From Steinernema hermaphroditum (Eukaryota; Nematoda; Chromadorea; Rhabditida; Steinernematidae): a DNA stretch of 64,000 nucleotides. Position 1 is the first letter of the stretch. Each line of letters opens with the position of its first letter. The stretch spans positions 11,718,001 to 11,782,000 of the forward strand of contig CM059625.1 of NCBI GenBank assembly GCA_030435675.1, read 5' to 3'. The translations under genes and the position numbers were made by a program. The notes below the pieces were generated by a model. The model ran no database searches, was not told the DNA's origin, and saw only the letters and a program-made list of their open reading frames with translations. Below are positions 59,205-64,000 of this stretch, piece after piece.

Positions 59205-60711
59205 ATGGACGAAGCTGCCTCGGATAATCTAACACTTAGCTATTCAGAACACATTGCTCTGGGTGCTTATCTTTTCGCCACAGGTAAACTGTCGACACCT
59301 TTTTATGTTTCAGTGACCAACTGACGCGCTAATAATAGTTCTGCTAGCATTTTGGAAGGAGATGGTAAAATTGAGTGTGCGTAAAAGTCCTTGCATAACA
59401 ATAACATAGTCTTGCCATTGAACTCAATTCGTTTTTACACAAAACAATCACATGTATTTGAGGCATTATCAGCGGAATCGCCAATTTCATCGGCATCTTC
59501 GCTTACATGCGTTATCCTGCCCTGATGCTCACTCCCAGTGCGATCCCGGAACTATCTCTTCTTGTTAGCGACTTTTGTGTTTCCTGTATGCACCCGTTCA
59601 GTGGCTTAAGTGCAATCAAGAACGCGTAAGTTAATGAAATGAGTGCGCCGGAATGATGGCGACACTTACAGATGGGTGTGGGGTTCCAGCGGATGCCAGC
59701 TTTACTCCTTTGCCGGCTTCTTTTTTGGAAACTATCAGTGCCTGGCGATTCCCTTCATCGCCTACGACCGCTACATCATGATCACCACCTCTCAACAGAT
59801 TAGTACTATTTCTCATTTGATTCGCCAGTTTTAAAACTGACCTTTCTCTATAGACACGAATCGAAACTTCCACGATTACGTTCGCTTCCTTCTCCTTTTG
59901 ATGGCAGTGTCGTTTGCGTTCTCCGTGATGCCGCTCGTTGGTTGGGGTCGATACGGGCTTTTGCCAACAAAGGTCACCTGCACGATCGACTGGACTTTCG
60001 AATCGCCTTCATACTATTCATTCATCGTAGTACTCGTCATATTTCTCTACATTCTACCTCTTAGCACAGCTCTTTATTTATACTCGAAGACATATCGGCA
60101 CATCGCCTCAAACGGCACTTCTGTTCACTGGGCCGCACCAGGAAGAGAGAAAATGGTAGCGTCTAGAATCAAATCATTTAACTTGCTGATGAAGTTGTTT
60201 AGGTGATCACTGGATGTCTTGTCTCCACATACGTGGCGTTTTCGGGATACGGTATCGCATGCCTTCTTCCATTCTTCATAGATGCTTACAAGCTGCACAA
60301 AAGTAAACGAAGCCACTTGTTGTCGAGTAAACTAATCAGAGGTGTTTAGTAATCTACATCATTCCCGGTCCTATGGCTAAATTCACTGGTATCCTAAACG
60401 CCATCTTCTATATTTGGTAAGCTAAGAGATGTTTGCGTATCCAAATGACAATGTGCTCCCAATCTCCGTCACAAAATGACACCCAACTTGTGCAACTTTG
60501 CGCCCATTTGATGTTGCCGGTTGCGGTCTTTCGGATCTCATTGCATATTTCGATAGTAACCGTATGCATGAGCAGGCTAAACCCCCACGTCAAGAAGGCT
60601 ATTCGCAAGGTGTTCGGCTTTGGTGATGAAATTCAAGTTGTGATCAAATACACAAGTCGCGCGAAGGATGAAGAAACGCCGATTTCCATCAACACTGGAA
60701 GAGAAGATTAA
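59205..60711 (+). CDS. Opsin (nematode chromopsin/peropsin-like, 'nemopsin' type)
   Basis: Seven exons (59205-59283, 59463-59625, 59672-59802, 59854-60155, 60203-60302, 60350-60416, 60576-60711) join in frame to 325 residues. TM1 begins SEHIALGAYLF, as in peropsins; TM2 has LLVSDFCVS; TM3 GSSGCQLYSFAGFFFG ends with AYDRY (113-115); TM4 MPLVGWGRYG leads to the disulfide loop VTCTIDWT (Cys167); TM5 IFLYILPLS; TM7 IPGPMAKFTGILNAIFY has Lys269 exactly six residues before Asn, the position of the retinal Schiff-base lysine. NPxxY is changed to NAIFY. The bovine E113 and E181 positions are Tyr92 and Leu161. C. elegans SRO-1 is the related nematode protein. A retinal-binding photoreceptor or photoisomerase is likely; function is inferred. 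Confidence 0.87.
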
Positions 60712-60805
60712 CAATCATCACTTACACGGCAAGCCGAACGCCGCATTGAGGAACCCTTATCAATTCATTTCAAATTCTCATAACAAAGGATTGAAAGAAC
60801 TTTGA

Positions 60806-63150
60806 TTACATTGACTCGGGAACGATGTCCAGAATTCGCTCCTTTAATTCTTCATCGCTCATATGATCGAAATTATTCGCGAGCTGCTTCAAAGACCTAA
60901 CAATGTGTGCGGTGTCCATACCTTGTCCCTGTGTTTCGTAGCGGTGTAGAATTGATGCAGCCTCCTAGAAATGTATATTATGACTTCAAGAAGGCATATG
61001 CTAAGAACTCACGTTCATTATTTCTGGTGGGAAACTCACCGCCTTACAGACATTAAGTCCGAAAGATCGATCAGAAACACCGTCCACCACTTTGTACAAC
61101 AAGCTGATTTGTCCATTCTCATCAGTATGGGTATCAACTCTCATATTGCGCACACAGTTGTACTTCTTCTGCAGTTCAGTAACTTCGTGGAAGTGAGTGG
61201 CAAAAAGCGTAAAAGACTTCTTCGTCTCGATGATGTATCTAAATAAACAATGGAAATAAAAAGTCGCTAACTAACTATCGTACTCCGCGATAGCCCAAGC
61301 CAAACCAAAACCGTCGAAGGTGCTAGTGCCTCTTCCCAACTCATCGATTATGACCAGGGACTGGCTCGTTGATGAGGAGAGAATTGTTGCACAATCGACC
61401 ATCTCTGCCATGAACGTAGACACTCCTTTGCACTGGTAATCCCCGGCACCAATACGGGTATATATACCGTCGAATGGGACGAATGCTGCCTTGTCGCACG
61501 GAACAAACGATCCGATCTGTCCCATCAACACCGTTAATGCAATGCTCCTCAGATAAGTGCTCTTTCCTCCCATATTAGCACCAGTCAAGATAACAAAGCT
61601 GTCCTCATGATCCTTGCCTAAAAATTAGTATCAAACAACATTCAGTAAACAGTCAAGTCATACGGTGGTTAAGATCGTTGGGAATAAAGTGAACATGCTC
61701 ACTTTTCTCGATCATTGGGTGTCGGCAGCCAACAATATCAACTCTTTTCTTTTGTGAATCTTTATCACCATCAGGATTCTCATTGGCCAGAATAATCGGA
61801 CGTGTATAATTTGAGCAGCTGGTAGCAGCAGTCATCGAGAATGCAACCAAAACATCAATAACCGACAGCGTATCAGTAAGAGCCTCAAATGCTGGAAGAT
61901 AGCCACCTAAACATTCCTCTAAGATTGTATAGGCATGTCATCCTTATCTTACATGCAACATCCAGTACCATTTTCTTTAGGAGATCCTGACTCTCTTCAT
62001 ACTCGGTAATTAAAGATACATTATCCTGGTTAAGTTTATCTAACTGTTTGGTGCTGAACCGTACACCCGACCCTTTCGCAGAATCCAGGATTCGCACATC
62101 GCGTGCTCCACGTAACGTGCGCTCCTCCTGAAATAATAAAGATTATGCAAATGTCAGGATAATAACAAACCTTGAGGGTAACGCGGAAAAAATACCCATA
62201 CTGTGTGTTAACATCCAGTTTAACCGATTCGTTTGACAGACTTTTATGAACGGCCGATAAGGCTTTCTCACACTTCTTCTTGATTACTTCCATAGCGGCA
62301 TTCATTTCTTCTAGTTGAGGATCAGACGAAGGGGATATACGGAACAGTCCAGTTTCCTCGTAGTATTTCAAATCGATCATTTTTTGAACAAGAACGACGA
62401 ACTTTTGAAACTGGTGTCGAGACACACGAACGGGATCCTGGAGATTCTTGTGTAAAAAAAGCACATGAAGGGAAAACGAACCAATACGAGCTCTCTTATA
62501 GACGGCTGAAACTTTGTTTGCTCTGCATGCAATTCTGTCAACACCTCCTCAAACTGTTGCAGGGCCACCACCACTTGATACAGTCGATAACAATCGCCAA
62601 GCGTAAATTTCTTCTGAATTGCTCTCTTAGCAAGAGCTGGCAAATCGGGTATTCTTCGCAATAAGTCATCGTGTAATATATTTCGACATGAATGTTCCCG
62701 ATACAGTGCTTCCACGACGTCGAGTCGTTCCTGGATTCTGCGGTTGTCGTATAAAGGAGAGCGTAACCAGTTGCCTACAACATTTTTTTAGTAGCAGATC
62801 GAGACGCGAATCAGGACGACATACGAAGCAACCGCTTTCCTGGATTGGACCGACACTTATTAAGCAATTGGTAAAGAGACTGACATGTACCAACTTCTAC
62901 TCCATCATCTGAAAACACTCTCAAAACATGATAAACAAGCATCAACGTCATGCCCACCTTGATCAACAGACGCATCAAATACCTCAAGAGCTCGAATGAC
63001 GCTGTTGTCCATATACATGAAGATATCATTGTTGTACACACCCAATGTAAACTGTCCTTCATATTCCTCCCCAATTTGAAGAGAGGTCATAAGATAAGAA
63101 CCGCATTGATGAACGAGGGGAAATGCAGCACTTCCTTTGCCATGCGGGCC
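60806..63150 (-). CDS. msh-2: MSH2 DNA mismatch-repair protein, 3' part
   Basis: The C-terminal two thirds of MSH2, with many short introns; the 5' exons lie beyond the right edge. From right to left: core domain [57 protein letters not shown], clamp with [10 protein letters not shown] and [25 protein letters not shown], Walker [34 protein letters not shown], signature and Walker [21 protein letters not shown], and the C-terminal dimer helices ending DIVPESM. MSH2 pairs with MSH6 to recognise mismatches in the nucleus. Compared with the usual TGPNMGGKST, Pro is replaced by Ala. A MITE copy lies in the intron at the right edge. The exon immediately upstream of ALPLVHQ-like sequence near 63150 is not certain. 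Confidence 0.9.
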
Positions 63151-63384
63151 TAAATATTCGAGGGTAAAAAAGTTTGAATCAAATTTGAATTGAATAATGA
63201 TTGAAATGGTTCCCTGGTGTTGTCAGTCGGTCACCTCCCGTCTTTAGACTCACCTGCAGTCCCAATATTTATCTCACATGACAAGATTAGACCGGTCAAC
63301 TTCGATAATCATATCATACTCGGTTGTTTTATCCTAATCGATAAGTGAGATTCAAGGACAGTGGAGAGAGCTAATTGTTGCACA

Positions 63385-63750
63385 TACTGGTTATTGAGAC
63401 ATTTGAATCCCAGACAGTTAAGTACCAGACATTGGAGTCCCAGACATTTAAGTCTCAGACATCTGAGTCCCAGGGCACAGAGCTCCGACGAAACGGTAAC
63501 ATTTGCAAAACGGCAGAAATGTCGCTTATGAAGTATCAAGTGGTGGGCAAATAAGAAGTAGTGAACTGAAATCGCAATCAAAATTTCCAACTAAGCGCTT
63601 AAGGCGTTCACCTTTTTCAAATACTTTTTTTGCGACTAAAATCTAGAAGTGGAGCACATAAACCATCAATTAGACACTTCATAAAGAATGTTACCGTTTC
63701 GACGGAGCTCTGTGTCCGGGACTCAGATGTCTGCGACTCAAAATACTGCC
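63385..63750. mobile_element. MITE-like inverted-repeat element, copy 2
   Basis: Starts near ACTGGTTATTGAGACATTTG and ends with the inverted match AAAATACTGCC. It shares with the element at 17148-17541 the tandem CAGACATTTGAGTCC-type units, GAGCTCCGACGAAACG, GTGGGCAAATAAGAAGT and the centre AAGCGCTTAAGGCG...TTTTTTGCGACTAAAA. It lies within an MSH2 intron or 5' flank. No coding capacity. Confidence 0.75.
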
Positions 63751-64000
63751 TAACTGATCAGTACAGGGCACTCGCGATTTGTTTGCGCATGAGCGTCTCG
63801 AACAGAGATAACTGCAAAAATTTGAAAAACTCTGCTTGAAACACATGCTTGAAACTTGAAACACGCAGCACAAGGATGTGGATATCGCTGGAGGACTGGT
63901 CACAAATGCGTGAGAATAAACTGTAGGCGCGAAAAGACCAAATGACGCCGGAGGTTAGCTCCACAACAACATTAAAACCAGCTTACCGTCTTTCAAATAA

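Overview
The window looks like nematode nuclear DNA. Genes have many short introns, mostly about 40-60 bases, with GT donors and a T-rich stretch ending in TTTCAG. Intergenic gaps are short. Bare TTTCAG-type acceptors lie just upstream of several start codons, as expected for spliced-leader trans-splicing. The nuclear receptor has the P-box style of nematode supplementary receptors, and the cuticle protein matches nematode NOAH-2 in architecture and length. I cannot name the species. All gene models were joined by hand from reading frames, splice sites and intron phases, without transcripts or database searches.

Left third (1-24 kb): a NOAH-2-like PAN/ZP apical matrix protein (+); a peptide-type rhodopsin-family GPCR (+); a complete GH1 beta-glycosidase (-) directly downstream of a SIRT1-type deacetylase (-); a stand-alone mitochondrial protein made only of the N-terminal part of an m-AAA protease (+); a methylglutaconyl-CoA hydratase (-); a MITE-like element; a carboxylesterase with a myristoylation-type start (+); the V-ATPase accessory subunit Ac45 (+); and a galectin with a very histidine-rich sequence and tail (-).

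Middle (25-46 kb): the seven-transmembrane protein TPRA1 (-), with about 7 kb upstream in which I see no gene; a fold-back element; ZNF330/NOA36 (+); an ephrin without a visible membrane anchor (+); an intronless SMYD protein (+); a small cysteine-rich secreted protein (+); and a nematode-type nuclear hormone receptor (+).

Right third (46-64 kb): a 9.2-kb, 19-exon gene (-) whose 18 intron phases all join to give one protein of about 1,756 residues. It has a disordered tyrosine-rich scaffold with repeated YxxP motifs (p130Cas-like), then a PH domain, then a full-length but degenerate actin fold. I know of no described family with this order, and it is my best candidate for an undescribed system. 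Next come a small coiled-coil gene (-), a two-helix membrane protein (-), a nematode opsin (+) that keeps the retinal-binding lysine but has lost both classical counterion sites, and the 3' part of MSH2 (-), which runs off the right edge and has a second copy of the MITE in an intron.

The genes do not form one pathway. Membrane signalling (GPCR, ephrin, opsin, TPRA1, YxxP/PH/actin scaffold) and mitochondrial or chromatin housekeeping (AUH, m-AAA fragment, SIRT1, SMYD, MSH2) are interleaved.
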